A DNA stretch of 64,000 bases from Bugula neritina (GCA_964035545.1 OZ037765.1:11898698-11962697), one strand, 5' to 3'. Shown: positions 49,201 to 62,700, numbered from the stretch's first letter. Notes: generated from the sequence alone by a model not told the origin. A program made the numbers and translations.

Positions 49201-52016
49201 ACCCTCACCTGAATGACTTCCCATATTTTTGTTTTTATAGTATTCCAAATTTCTGCCTGTAGCTTTTCTTATATAATAATAACAAATGTATATCTAGGCA
49301 ATGGAAGGGGAAAGCCAACCGAGCACCGATGTGGATCTCTTTGTGTCAATAGAAAAGGTGATGGTACTCAACACTGGTCTCCAGGTTTGTATTATCGACT
49401 CACCTCACACGTCACCTACATAGGTGACGTGTGAGGTAAGTAAATTATGTGGAAATTGACTTACTCTCCTCTTTGTTGAAGGAACTGGCAGGTTTCAATC
49501 TTTGTGAAAGCATAACTACTGATCATGGCTCACTCACTAGTTAAGCATTTAAATTGCTATTCGTATATTAGTACTTGAGTTGGCTAATTCCAGGAGATTA
49601 TGATGGACCATGCACTGCGTTCCATATCCTATATAGCAGATATCGACAATATTCTAGTGGTTATGGCCAAGCGAAGTCTAGTCCTCAGCTCACCATCTTC
49701 CGGGGATGAGCAGTCCACACTTCCTTCCAACGCTCAGCAGAAACTTATTTGTCACATCTTTGAGACTGATGAGGTACTCTGTTATATACTATAGGTGTGA
49801 CTGTTATATACTCTAGGTGTGACTGTTATATACTCTAGGTGTGACTCTTTATACACTAGGCATGACTGTTATATACTCTAGATGTGACTCTTATATAGTC
49901 TAGGCATGACTGTGATACATGGGCGGAGGTGACAAATGCCCATTGAGTTAAGTTAAGAGTATGTAATTTGGTGAAGGCCTGATTCATACTATTTTAATGC
50001 TTATAACATTTAAATTTTTCAGAAAATTGTGCTTTAAAATGTGATTAGGTTATTTAAGTCTTTGTTGCACTGAAAATCATAAATTTAAAAAGTCTACAAT
50101 GAAAATTCTGCCAGAGTGCTCATGCATGTTGTGAGTAGTTGCAATGCAGCCCGGCAGCAAGCAGTTACCATGACGTGCTGCTGTCGTACTCCAGACCCTA
50201 TGGTGTACCTCTCTTCTGCTGTTCTTGTAGGCCCATCTCATTGCTCAGTCTATAGGGCAGGCGTTTCAAGTGGCGTATATGGAGTTCCTCAAGGCCAATG
50301 GCATAGAGGATCCTAATATTCACCTTAAAGATACGTCGTATGAAGATATTCTTCAGCAACAGGAGATTATGCATGATGAACTCGAAACTTTCACTAAAAA
50401 AGACCGTCAAAAGGACGTATGTTGTCATATTATAGTCTGAAAATATCTAGGAGCAGTTAATTCAACTATGATGAAATGTGGTTTCCAGTGTTTAATATAA
50501 AGTTAATGTTAAAAAAGCTTCAGAAGGCATGAAAGTACTACGAAACTTACCATGATTTTTCAGAGCTTCTCGTAGTTAGATGTTCTTTTTTACTCTGTGT
50601 AGGAATTTGCTGAATGAACGTGAAATTTTAAGTACTTGACATGCATTCTTTAAACTGGCACATTAAAATATAAACAGAATGAAAACTTGATTGAAAATTT
50701 ACAACAAATTTTTCCCTGTGGATATAATTTCTTTCTTATACAGGTGATTGTGCCAAAGTCTAAAGGAGAGGCGCTAGGTATAGTGATAGTGGAGTCGGGG
50801 TGGGGCTCAATGCTACCCACCGTAGTACTTGCTAATATGTCTCCAGTTGGAGCCGCGGCTAGATGCGGACATCTAAATATTGGTGACCAGATTATGTCAG
50901 TTAATGGCATCAGCTTAGTTGGGCTGCCACTTTCCACCTGCCAGGAGCATGTCAAGGTATGCCCATGTCATGTAGTGGCAAGTGGTTGTGTTAAATTTGG
51001 GTGTCTTTAGAAGAAGCTTCGTTCAAGTGCTATTGTGAGCACAAGAAGAAAACTTCTTTTTTAAAAGCAGCATAATTAAGCCATGCGTCTAGCTAGGGGA
51101 CATAACACTAATGACCTAAGAAATATGTATTATATATTGAAAAGGTTTTCTATACTGTCGTACTCCATTTAACTGTGTGTTGTCATTTGATAAGCAGGTC
51201 ATATCGGCTATTTTTAATCTTGATAACTTCTTAGCATTTTAATGGGACTCCTGTATATTTGATTGTGACCATGTTGAGTTAACATTCTTATTTCTGGAAT
51301 TTTTTATATCGTTGAATGGTTACCTATGTATAGAGCTGCTGTTTATAAATATATTTGTGCAAAGCCAATTATGGTTGGGCTCAGTATAAAGACATTGAAA
51401 CAATGTATTTATATTTTATACACTTGCAGGCAGTGAAGAACTTGACTGCTGTACGTCTGTGTGTTGTATCCAGACCACCTGTAGTAGAAGTTTTAATAAA
51501 AAGACCAGACAAGAAGTATCAACTTGGTTTCAGCGTGCAGAATGGTGTCATATGTAGTCTATTGCGAGGTGGCATCGCGGAGCGCGGAGGAATACGCGTT
51601 GGTCATAGGATTATAGAGATAAATGGTCAAAGCGTTGTTGCTGTTCCTCATGAAAAAATAGTGCATATGCTTTCTACATCCATTGGGGAGGTAAATTGAA
51701 AAAAAACTGAATGTGTAAATTATTTTTGAAAATGTTAATAATATATCATTATGTATGTATTGTGACAAGTTGGAATGTATGGTATACCCTTTTTGTTAGG
51801 AAATTCTTTTAATGAATTTGAATATTAAAATATATTTTTCCTTTCAAGTTATTGAGTTACCAAATTTGAATCTATTTAGACAGCCACTGTTGCCTTCCTT
51901 CCTTCTTCTCTCTTTTTCAATTTAAGTAATGTTCTGTTTTGTAGATTCACATGAAAACAATGCCAATGGCAGTGTTCCGGCTACTTACCGGCCAAGAAGT
52001 ACCTCAATATATTTAA
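40270..52016 (+). CDS. APBA1: Mint/X11 (APBA) adaptor, PTB-PDZ-PDZ
   Basis: Fourteen exons: 40270-41105 (CDS from ATG 40359), 41631-41848, 42285-42391, 42658-42744, 43664-43892, 44488-44723, 44884-45009, 48138-48289, 49298-49384, 49594-49773, 50231-50416, 50744-50956, 51430-51690, 51945-52016. CDS 2901 nt, 966 residues, all in phase. An in-frame TAA precedes the ATG. The N-terminal 580 residues are Ser-rich and acidic, with a charged helix in exon 3. The PTB domain starts near residue 590 ([33 protein letters not shown]). PDZ1 (about 786-870: [28 protein letters not shown]) and PDZ2 (about 870-955: [28 protein letters not shown]) follow. The end, [12 protein letters not shown], matches vertebrate RLLTAQEQPVYI, the tail that docks on PDZ1. 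The family binds APP-type tails and Munc18 and acts in synaptic and Golgi trafficking. Which paralogue is not resolvable. Confidence 0.95.
42880..43019 (-). mobile_element. tRNA-derived SINE with intact A and B boxes
   Basis: On the minus strand it starts GGGAGCAGCCGTGGTCTAGG, with A box GTGGTCTAGGGG and B box GGTTCGATCCC, then a body reading GGCCATTGGTGATGTTATGA and GGAGCATTCAGTCATAATTG. It lies in Mint intron 4, antisense to the gene. It is the best copy of a family with relics at 25.8, 34.5 and 35.1 kb. Confidence 0.8.
44346..44481 (+). repeat. 34-base minisatellite, four copies, ending at the Mint exon 6 acceptor
   Basis: Four exact-length 34-base units (44346, 44380, 44414, 44448), each starting GACYCAGTAACTCAGTGTTA. 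The last copy ends six bases before the exon at 44488. Every unit carries two CAG trinucleotides that resemble 3' splice sites. Confidence 0.95.
45790..46010. repeat. Trinucleotide-rich microsatellite (ACT/GCT/ACC)n
   Basis: About 220 bases of degenerate triplets (CTACTA, CTGCTA, ACCAGT) in the long Mint intron before the PTB exon. ORFs on both strands (poly-Leu, poly-Ser, poly-Val) are artefacts of the triplet period. Confidence 0.9.
47152..48147 (+). repeat. 16-base minisatellite, about 60 copies, containing the PTB-exon acceptor
   Basis: Nearly 1 kb of tandem TCACTGTATCTTATAG units. Variation is confined mostly to CTTA / ATTA / CTTG / CTGA before TAG. The array runs straight into the Mint PTB exon: the last TAG (48135-48137) is the apparent 3' splice site and the exon's first ten bases, TCACTGTATA, are still repeat. 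An in-frame TAG at 48119-48121 means the exon cannot extend further left. Confidence 0.95.
49779..49915 (+). repeat. 22-base minisatellite starting at the Mint exon 10 donor
   Basis: About six copies of CTGTTATATACTCTAGGTGT plus GA, at 49779, 49801, 49823, 49845 (21 bases), 49866 and 49888. The array starts five bases after the exon end at 49773. Each unit contains TAG|GTGTGA, a plausible 5' splice site. Confidence 0.92.
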
Positions 52017-52937
52017 GTCTCGGCTACCTGAGCTCTAGTCTGAGAACCTGTTCTAAGTCAGCAATCATAATGCTTGTGAATGTCAAGGGTTATTGTGCAA
52101 AGATTGACACGCTCCCATAAGCTGTTGTACAATTTTATTATTTTTCAAGTTTGCAATTACGGGATTTGTATTGATAGTTTGTGCAAAAGTTGCCCCCTGG
52201 ACTCAGCATATGGCTGCAACCATATCTCGGAATTTCATATTTATGATAAGCAAATAATTTACTACAATAATTATTTGCTCACTGCCAGCATTGCTGTCAT
52301 TTCTCACTAGTATGCTCACTACCAGTAGTAAAAACTCTAATGTGCTTCTAGTTGAAGAAACCTGATAAAAAGGGTGAAAAATAACCTAGTGTTACAGTAT
52401 TTGGGCTATGGACTTTTACTTCAACATATGTTGGCAAGATAACTTAAGGGCTTAGAGTGAATTTTAGTAACTATCCTATTCAGATGATTTTCCTGGCGTT
52501 ACTAATAACAAAATTTTGCATACTGAAAAATACCACTTTGCAAGTTCCTCTAACCATTATCTTAAACCTCTCACTTTATTGCTGGTTGACTAAGCTTTGG
52601 GTTTTTATTAAACATTGCTCAAACATTAAAAAAATTGATTGAGCTTGAATACCTACGCATGATTTTGTGAAATATAGCTTATATTGTCTGATGATAGTCA
52701 TACTATATGGTGCAAACATTACATGTGTAATATGATGTAAATGTTAATACCATATGATTTTAGTAAATTTTTGGTTTTATTGGTGCTCTTTTTGCTTTAA
52801 CATAATTATTGTTGCTGCTTAGCAGAGACGCGCTGCTATAGTTTCATTGTACAAATTTGTAATTATTTATTGTTTCTAAATCATTCCAAATGAATATAAA
52901 TTTTGTGTAGTAGTAAGCTTAAAACTAATAATTTATC

Positions 52938-52943
52938 AATAAA
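52938..52943 (+). promoter_or_regulatory. poly(A) signal of the Mint gene
   Basis: AATAAA about 920 bases past the stop at 52014-52016, giving a long AT-rich 3' UTR. The next gene converges from the right with its own signal at 53617-53622. Confidence 0.6.
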
Positions 52944-53616
52944 CGTTTCATTTAAAACTAATTTTATTAATGTTAATAAAACGGACGGAATCACAATAAA
53001 AAGCCTTATCTATAAAATAAAACTACCTTCAAAACAAAAGCTACGTTTAACTTGCTTAACAGCCTAGTTCATGAAAATCGAACCATAAACAGTAAATGAC
53101 AAAATTAGGCATAAAATTGAATTATCGATGAGTTCTCTAGCAATATCAACTAAAGAATCTTAAAGAAGGTGTGAGCTTTGCAATACTTATGAGAAGTTGT
53201 CTCATTTTTCAAGCGCAAAAACTTTCAGTTAAAACAAAAATATTTAAATTGACTGAATCATCATTTTGAAATGATGCTAAAATTTTCCTTTAGATAGCTA
53301 TATAACAGCAAAGTACATGTTAAAAGAGCAGTTTTGTTTTTACAAAGCTTCCCCGTGCACAATAAATTATGCATCACATCTTTACGTTTGCCTCTATCTG
53401 CAGTAGCTCAACCCATTACCAACCTAATATTCTTTATCTAATATTTACTATCTAACATTTTACTTGAGAATAGTTTTTATTCGCAAGCAAATTGTCCTTT
53501 AAACTGAAGACAACTCCAATTTTTCTTTAGAAAAATCCTAAAAATCTATCATGGGTGTTTAGAGGTAAAATACTAATACACTGTTGCACATAGAATGAAT
53601 GTTAGTATTTTTATCA

Positions 53617-53622
53617 TTTATT
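53617..53622 (-). promoter_or_regulatory. poly(A) signal of the large minus-strand gene
   Basis: TTTATT on the plus strand (AATAAA on the coding strand) about 100 bases past the stop codon at 53721. Confidence 0.6.
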
Positions 53623-53720
53623 CAATTATACTGTCAATAGCTATCTTCTAACTGTACTAGTTACTATATAACTCCTTCCAAACCAGCAGGTGTTGCTTAC
53701 TCTTTACAAGCGGTCAAACA

Positions 53721-56700
53721 CTATCCTGTGACTGTGCTAGGGGTAGATAACTCCCTGTTACTTAGCATTGCTACCATTTCATCCACTACATCCCAATCTA
53801 GAAAGCTCTCAGCACTTACTTCTGATTCAGATATTAGATCTGATATGCTGGATAAGTTTATCTGCAATTATAAAAACTTCATATCAACTTGAGTTAACAT
53901 TGAGCCAAATAATTTGAGTTGCAACTTATATAACATGAATTTAGAGCAGCAAACATATTTTAGAGTTGCAACAATGAGCAACAAATCCAGACGCCTACCT
54001 CACTGTTAGTTCTTCTCATATCTTCATCAGAGTAAAGTAATTGACGTATTCGCTCTGCATCATCCTTGCCTCCTCTAAATATGGGAACAAGTAACTGTGA
54101 GTCATCATCTAATGGCTGTTCTTCCATTTCAAAGTCCTCCTCAGCAATTCTATGAGCCCCATAACTTGTATATTGGCTTTGAGTAGCACCAATATTATGA
54201 GACTGGTAGGGTAGAGCAGGTCTGTGGAAGCCCGAAGGAATATAACCGCTGAAAGGAGCTGTTGCTGGTTGAATTGACAACTTTCCTAAGAAAAGAGTAA
54301 CAAAATAAAGTTAAAATTTTTAATGAAAACATAAAATTAAAATTAAATTATTAAATATTCAATCAAATCATATAACTTATAACATAATTGTATAAACACT
54401 TGAATCCATTATAATCATTTTCTTAATTCTTACAGTCAAACATTGACCAGTTTATTTCAAACATGACTAAAATATGGCAATAACAATTATTTGTGGCACA
54501 TAGACTTATAGATAGACTTTTTAAAAATAATCACCTCTTTGAACAGCAGGAGGCTTCTGAGTTCGAGTTGATGCATTGGCCAAGTGTTTCTTTTTAGGCT
54601 TCTTTGATACTGCAACTGGCGTAGTCAGCTCCATCATTCTACAGAGCAATAAGAACTTAGAATAAAAATTATAATTACCATAAAAGATAGAAAATACAGC
54701 CTATGTCCATCAACATATTTTATAATGGCAATTTTTAACACAGTCCATTGCATGCTGTAATTATACACTAGAAAATTTATTGAAGTAAACTCAATATTGT
54801 GAAAAAATTCACACAAAACATTTAATGAGGAAGCTGAAAAATTGGTAAATTCTGAATAAAAACTTCAAAAAAATTTGACATGAGCCAGAATATTTACAAA
54901 TAATTTTCAATCATGACTCTTATTACAGACGAACTAAATACTCTCAAAGTCAACAATTAATTTGTCCATAAAAATAGCTGAAAATATAGTGAATATATCT
55001 AAATAAATATAAACTAGTTCATATTTTTTTATTTATGATTAAAACCTCTCACATTTCATTAGCAAAATGTTTCAATAAAATTGCATAACAATTAAAATTT
55101 ATTACTCCAAAAAGTAAACTAGATAAAATATTGACCTCTCCAGAGCTAGCAACTCTGCACCATCTTCAATCAAATCTTCTAACATATTCTCTGCATTTTC
55201 AACTCTTCTGGATTGATTTTGTGCTCGCATCTCTTTCCTTTGTTTTTCTCGCTGATCTTTGACTCGCTGTATTTCTTTAGCAGTCTATAAATTAGTTTGG
55301 TATGGTGCAATATGGCATGACACAGTATAGCATGGTATGGTATGACATGACACTGTATAGCATGGCATGGTATGGTACATTATGGCAAATAATAATATAA
55401 ATAGCGTATAAAAAAGATAAATCTTGTACACATTCATTTGAAGTTCTGCTAATAAAAATCATGTGTATAAACAACTACTGGTATGTTATGATTAAGTTCT
55501 TATTGGATCTAAGAAAGTTGGCATATGTTAACCTAAACTACCTATTATGTATATTGCAACAAATGACATGTGAAACATTCACTTACGTAATGCTGAGCAG
55601 AAGTAAATGGACGAGCTTCTGGTTTACGCTGCATCTCTTTCTCCTGGTTGTATTTCTCTCTCACCTTGGCACGGTGCGCTCTTTGCCAACTCCCTAGTTC
55701 TTCCCTGCGTCTCAAATTCTTTGCTGTCGTTTGCTTGTCCAGTTTTTGTGACAGCAGAGAAATATCCGAGGCCAGCAAGTCAGCTATCACTGAACTGTAG
55801 CACAAAATAAAGGTGTATTGAGCTTGTGACGAATAGCAATCATACTTATTATATAATATGATGTACTGACAAAAAATTTATATAATATTTTAAGAGAATT
55901 GAAAATATCGAAACAGTAAAGAGCTGATGAGTAAAAAGTAGGTAAAAAATTTGATAGTAGCTATAGACATGTTAGATAAATATTCAGTTTATTGCAATAA
56001 AATATTTTTATACAGTTTGTTTGTGCTATCTCTCAACAGACTAAATTTTAGTTCCAACTGTCATACTATGAGTTGTTAACATAATATTGTAAGCTCCTCC
56101 AACTTATTGTAGCTATCTAAATACTATGTTTTATATAATAAATGATTAAACACTAATAAATCAGTATCCATATCTTTATAAATTATTACAAAGTACAAAC
56201 TATAATCAAGTCAAAACAAATTAGAACATGAAGACACACACCTGTTTATATCAGCAGTTAGAGAAGAGTCATTGCCAACAATCTCTTCCGCCGCATTAAC
56301 AACATCTGCTGTGTTGTCCAACTCTGAGAGACGACTGGATCTTCCGGCAGAGCCGTGACTGGCAACAGACATCGCACTGGTGGGCTTCACTGCTGGCGAC
56401 GAAATGTTTCCAGTTGTACTCCGCTCAGTACTTCCACTACGAGCTGACAACTTCAGTTTTCTAGGTGACTGTTGAGTCATTCTAATCAACAGAAAAAATT
56501 TAAAATATTATTTGTTAAACGCTAATGCTTGCATGAATTATTGATAAAAATATATTATTTTGTCTAATAGTATTAAAATTCCAACACGCGACATTTAAAA
56601 ATGTGTTTTGCATGTTTTAGCATGTAATGTAAAATAAAAAGTCAAACAAATAATATACACTGTGTTTTTTGCTTTATATATTTTAGTAAAATAACATTGT

Positions 56701-59700
56701 GACAAACACAACAAAATACAAATATATAGTAATCCAATATTTCACACTAGAGTTCCACCTCCATTTGGATCTTTTGTATATAATAGAGGCAAATCTCTTA
56801 TTTGCTTAATAATCATGTCACACTCAGAAGTTTTTCTAGCATGGTAGTTTTGATAAATATCAAGTGCTGCATCAAGATCATTTTCTTTCGAAAATGCTTC
56901 ATCAGCATGGTTATCCTCCGCAATATATGCAGGAGGGTCGCAGAGTGGTAAAGAGTACTCTGGACAAGGTGGCAACTTGGTTTTGGAGAGCAAAGGATTG
57001 ATATGCTCCAAGTCTTTTGGTAAAGGAGAAGCTGCAAAACACGGTGGCTCTATAACAGACTGCTCACAGATATCATCAGATATCTTGGATGCATCTTTAC
57101 TAGTGTTATGTGTACTTGATATGCTTGTCAGCAGTGATCCACTTTCACTAGATGAAGGCATTATATCTGGAGAGCCTTGCTTCTTATGGTCAGTTGACGA
57201 GACCGCTTGTGATATCTCAACACTTTGGTCACTCTCTATTGGGTCAGCATTAGAGGAAGCTTCTTCTTGTGTAGAATTAACTTCAATATCAGCAGAATAG
57301 GCCATCGTTGATTTATCAGAGACTGGTATCTCACCAATGTTGGTAAATTTGTAAGTTACAGACTTATTTGCAATGCTAAGACTTTCCGAATTAGGAGGGC
57401 AGTCTGCTTTAGAACGATAATTTTCACAACATAATATAGTAGAAGTATATTGTTCAAGATAAGTATGCTGCTTATCAGCTTCCTCTGTTTTGTCAAATGA
57501 ATCATATTCATATAATGGCGATGACCATTGACAGGCCGCCTCACATTCGTCAATAATTTGATTGTTGTCATTGGTCTGTATGGCCTGGTCACAGGAGATC
57601 ATTTTCTCAGCAAATTCAATTTTATCACATTGGCAATCACTATTTTTACATTCCATCAATAAACTAGCTGAAGCCTGTGCTTCACGGCTAATTTTTTCTT
57701 TTTCGATCCCCAACAGATGGTGCTCAGTGTTGATAGATTTGTCCTGGCATAAACTATTATCCAATGACTCTGGGTTTGTTGGAGTTTGTTCCTGCTCCTC
57801 CAAATCATTTTTGAAAGTTTTAGAAACATCAGCTAATTCACACGGTGTTGGGTCATTAAGTTCGCTAGGTGATGGCGGAGTAACACATTCAGTTTCTTCA
57901 ACAAATTGTTCCAACCCAATCTCAGATATGCTAGGAGAAACCTTTGTATCACTCACCGCTTTACTATTTAAGCTTATAGAATTTGCCAAAACACTTGAAG
58001 AATCATTTTTTGTAAACTCATTTTTCAATTCTGGCATACTAGTAGCTGTGTCTACTTTCTTAGAGTGATTGCAAGTCTGACAAGTATGAACGTTGACACG
58101 ATTCCCATAGCCTCGCAAAAACTCTCTTCCATTTGGTATATGCCTTTTAAACTTTGTAGCTTGAGTAGGTCTAATGACTTGATACTTACGATCTCCGTGT
58201 GACCAAAAAGTAAATTCTTCTTCATCCAACAGATGTCCATTGTTTGAGTAGAACTGACTAATCAATGGGAGCACACTATTTCTATCGATATTAGTGTCAC
58301 TTTTATAGCTTTTGCTTTGCTTCCGCTTATTTTCTAGCTCTGTACAACTTCTGTGTTTACCTGAAGCCGTTGCAGGCCTTAAGTTTGTACGAATACTAGG
58401 TTTTTCTTTACGCATATAAAAAGGATTACTAAGTCTTTCAGTGGCTGCAACCTGGGCTTTAGCCAGTTTTTTAATTGAAACAGGTCCAGAAATTGGCTTT
58501 TTTGCCACTTTTTTATGCTTTTCCTTATTTTTATTTGGTGACAATGTGGATTTATTAGGAAGATTTTTTGTAGATTTACATTTTTTTCGAAGATTATGTC
58601 GAGGTAAAATTTCCATCGTGGAATTTCTTCTTTGTTTCTCGTATTCTTCACTGATGGTTAAAGATATATCTGATTTGCAGATACCACCAACTTTCCGAAG
58701 ATTATTTCTCAACTTCTTTACTTTAGTCCCTTTACTAGCAGGTGAATGAAAACCTGCGTTATTGTAATTCATCCTTTTAACAGACTTGCTTTTTTGCTGT
58801 ATTCCAGAAAAAGACTTGCATTCTTTTTTCTTTACTACCGAAGTGGGTTTTGTGGGTTTGAGTGATGGAGGTTTCCATTTCCGCTGTCCTCTCTTACATG
58901 ACGAGAAAGCAGTTTCAACTCTTTTAAACTGCGGTTTCTTGACAGCACTCTGTAACTTTTGACATTGAGACCGAAGCTTACTTTGAGATACAAAATGAGA
59001 TGGAGTGACTTGTGCAGGTTTTCGACCTTGGGCTAATTGCATCATGGTCTAAACAGCTGTGACATTAATTTTTCCCAAACTTTCATTGATCATTTCTTTA
59101 AAAAAAAATTGCAGCATTCTAAATATGCAAAAAATTCAAAATACTTGAAATAGCTCAAACAACTTGAAATTTAAAAAAATGATGTATTTCATGAAATTAT
59201 AATATTAGTAAAAGATTTCTAACATAATAACATACGACATAATATACTACATCATGTCTTACTTGTAAACCATTGGTCATTTACAAAACAGAACTTTATA
59301 TTATAGCATGTATAAATTAGTTCTTGCTTCTCATTAGCAAGATATATGTATTATTTAATATTAATACCTAGGCATGTATGATGATACCATGATTAATGCA
59401 CATGTTATAATATTATGTTAAACATAAAAAAAACCGTGAAATCACCTGCCACTCTGTGGAGTTCCATCAACAGCACCACCAGATTCTACATGTTTAGATC
59501 GAGTGACTTGGTGTTGCTGTGCATGCTGCCATTCTTCTGAGTGCTGTTGCTCTGTTTGCTGCCGCTGTGACTGCTGTGGAGTATTTGTCATGGCAGCTTG
59601 TTGATCGTTCATTTGTGAAGCTGTTTGCAGGATAGTAGCATAACCCTCTCCTGAAGGAATACTCAGCCTGGTTTGAGTTTGCCTTTGATGGTATGAGATA

Positions 59701-62700
59701 TGATACCTAGGCAGCACCTGTATACGCATGCAACATTTTAAGACTTATACACATGGAAACAAACAAACCTGTTTAGAAACAAAATATAGACATCAAAAGC
59801 ACTAAGTTTTTATCTTTCTTAGATATCCAGCAGAGAATTGCTAATAAAATAACAGTAAAAATACAACTGTAGGGTGCTGGGCCAGTGAAGAAATAATTGA
59901 TATAACTACTGGTGAAATCAACAAACACAACTAATAGCAGGCTAATTTTCTAACTTTTCTTAATTCAACTTTTGCCACTCTCTTACACCAAAACCAATTA
60001 TCAAAGCATCAATACCAATAATCGCAACAGTAAATCAATTGTATTGATAATCAATCTGTTCTTCCAATTAATAATGATTAGTTCAGCACCGACAATTGAC
60101 AAAAATGGAGGCAAAGTGGCAAAAGCAATAATTGAATTCATTGATAATTATTTTGGCACTAAACTGTAGTGCAATTCATTAGCAATGGCAATGTTATGCA
60201 ATTTATTCTATATACTATAATGTGATTTACTCATGGGATGAGAACAATAAAGTACAACAAACCAACTACAAAATGTCTTTCAGCATAACATTAAAGCCAT
60301 GTATTCAAGATTATACTGCCCCTTTCTCCAAAAATGCCCAGCAGAAATATCTTTGCATAAGAAAATAACATTGTGCTAAAAGTTGTATTAGGATTTTACT
60401 ATACTATAGATCTTACAGAAAATGCGTTTTAACTGGACCTAATCAAACCTACATACGTATTTTAATCTACTAATTCAAAATAAAACACAATGTTACAATT
60501 AACCGAAAGCTGCAGACATTTTAAGTAATTTTGTTAGCCACGTGAATCTAATATCAAGTAACCCCTTCCCAACAAAAGTATTTTGCATGTTGATGAATCA
60601 TGACTTTACACTCTCAGAAAGTGGGATTTTTGCAAAAAGATTAACCTGTGTTTACAACCAAAACAGTAATAGAAGTAGAATTCGCTGTATTTACCATTAA
60701 TGTAAAAGTTACGTACTTTGTAAGGAGAAATAGAATTAGCAGCATTTATAAGTACCATTATTGTACAATACTTATAATGTAAAAGTTGGGTATTTAGTAG
60801 GAAGGAAACATACCATTTCAGTAGACTGTATCTGCTCCATCATCTCATTTCTCAACTCCTCGATATACTCTAGCCTGTCGTCCATGTTACACAGGTTCTG
60901 AGCAATATTCAGCTTCCCTTCACTCTTTACTTCTGAAGGTATATACCTTTTAGGTCTCATAATTTTAGGAGGAGATAACTCTTGATACTCATGGAAAGGT
61001 ATATTCAACGCACTTGTCAACCGAGGTTGGTCCTCTTTCAGTAGCTGAAGTTAGTGTAAAAAATTACATCCTAATTATTGCATAGCCAACAGATTTGTGT
61101 TGTAATCACAATGAAGAATAAAAATAAATATAATATGAAAATGCAACGTTTAAATCAAGCAATACAATAGTAGTTCACATTGCCAAAAGTACCACCAATG
61201 AAAATTTCAGATACAAGTTTTGTCCTGTTATTTCGATCACTCAAGTTTTAAATTATTTAAATGTGCAAAAAAGATATTGAAATAAAAACTGTCTCACTTT
61301 CATGCCTTCTGTGTCTCTGTATTCTGTATTATTAGAGCGAATTTCATGAAGTATTTGTTGGCTTCTGGGTTGGGTTGGGATTTCCACTGCAAATTATAAA
61401 ACTAGCATAAATGCACTACAGAAACACATTATTGCAGGTCTCTTAACTAACATTTAGTCATACACAAATAATACAAATAAAAGCTGAAAGAAACAAAACA
61501 CGGACAACTAGCATGTCATTTCTAACTAAGATAGAAACAATAAGGTTTCCCTATAGCAAAAGTCCACTTTCAAAACTCGTAGACAAAACTATATACATTA
61601 CCTAATACTAAAACTTACTACTGAGTATTAGAACACGTTATAAGTAGACATAGGGTAAACATTGAACATAACTACAACTGTGCATAACTTAACCCACAAA
61701 CTAACCAGACTTATTGATAAGTTAACTGATACCTGGTTCAGGTTGTCTGCGCCTTGCCTCAGCTTGTTGCTGGTCAGCGTGTATAATTTGAGGGGGGATA
61801 TCCACCACCCCAAGATATTGTCTGCTAAGAATATTCTGAAACACGGGCTATATATAAACTATTCATTTAATGGAAATATTCTCTTACACAGCTACTACCT
61901 GCCTGTCTATAACATAACGTTACACATTTCTTCCACATAAAATATAATAAAAATATAGCATTACATATAATAATGTATAGTAAAGAACCCTCAAACCTTT
62001 CTGCTATTATAAAACAACAAGCTATAATATACACCATGTGTAAAATAACCAAGGTACAACTACAATAGATTAACATAGCACGAGAAAGTTAGCCCTAGAA
62101 CCACTCCTACAAAGGGAAGTACTATTATCACCTCCTTATCCTCACTCTGGTCAATGTTAGCAGGCAAGGTATATTTCAGTTCATGCATCATATTAGGAGC
62201 AATACTTGGCAGGTCTGAAGGCACACTCTCCTGAGTCACTTGTCGCTGAGGCATCAGTTCAGAGTGACCGGTCATTACGGCAGCGTCAGCCTGTAGAGGA
62301 CAACTCCACATTCATATCGAGCCACACAGCAACTTCAGGTTATTAGTCTAGCTATGTATGTGATTACAACTCCTTTAATCTGATGCCTTATTCTTATTAC
62401 CATAAAACAATTTTAATGTGATTTAAAGAAAAAAAATAAGAATAAATAATCAAACTTTTAGCTATGTGAAGTTATGTTCCAGCATCATTGCAGGAGCATG
62501 TAACCATCTCATGCTGCATGCTGCACAGTTCGGATAAAGAAAAATCGCATTTTAGAATTTAAAAATGTTCAACTAAAATCATTTGCATATAAACCTAAAA
62601 AATTGCAGAGATGCTCTTAATGGAAAACTCAATATTAATGATTAAAGGTAAATTTACAGAGAGAATTTTGTGCTACAAACAGTGATGTTGAACAAATAGA

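Noticed and set aside
48290-49297. Missing PTB exon matching the extra vertebrate segment after RIK
   Set aside because: From memory invertebrate X11 proteins join RIK directly to an (A/P)EGESQP-type sequence, as here, so nothing needs to be missing.
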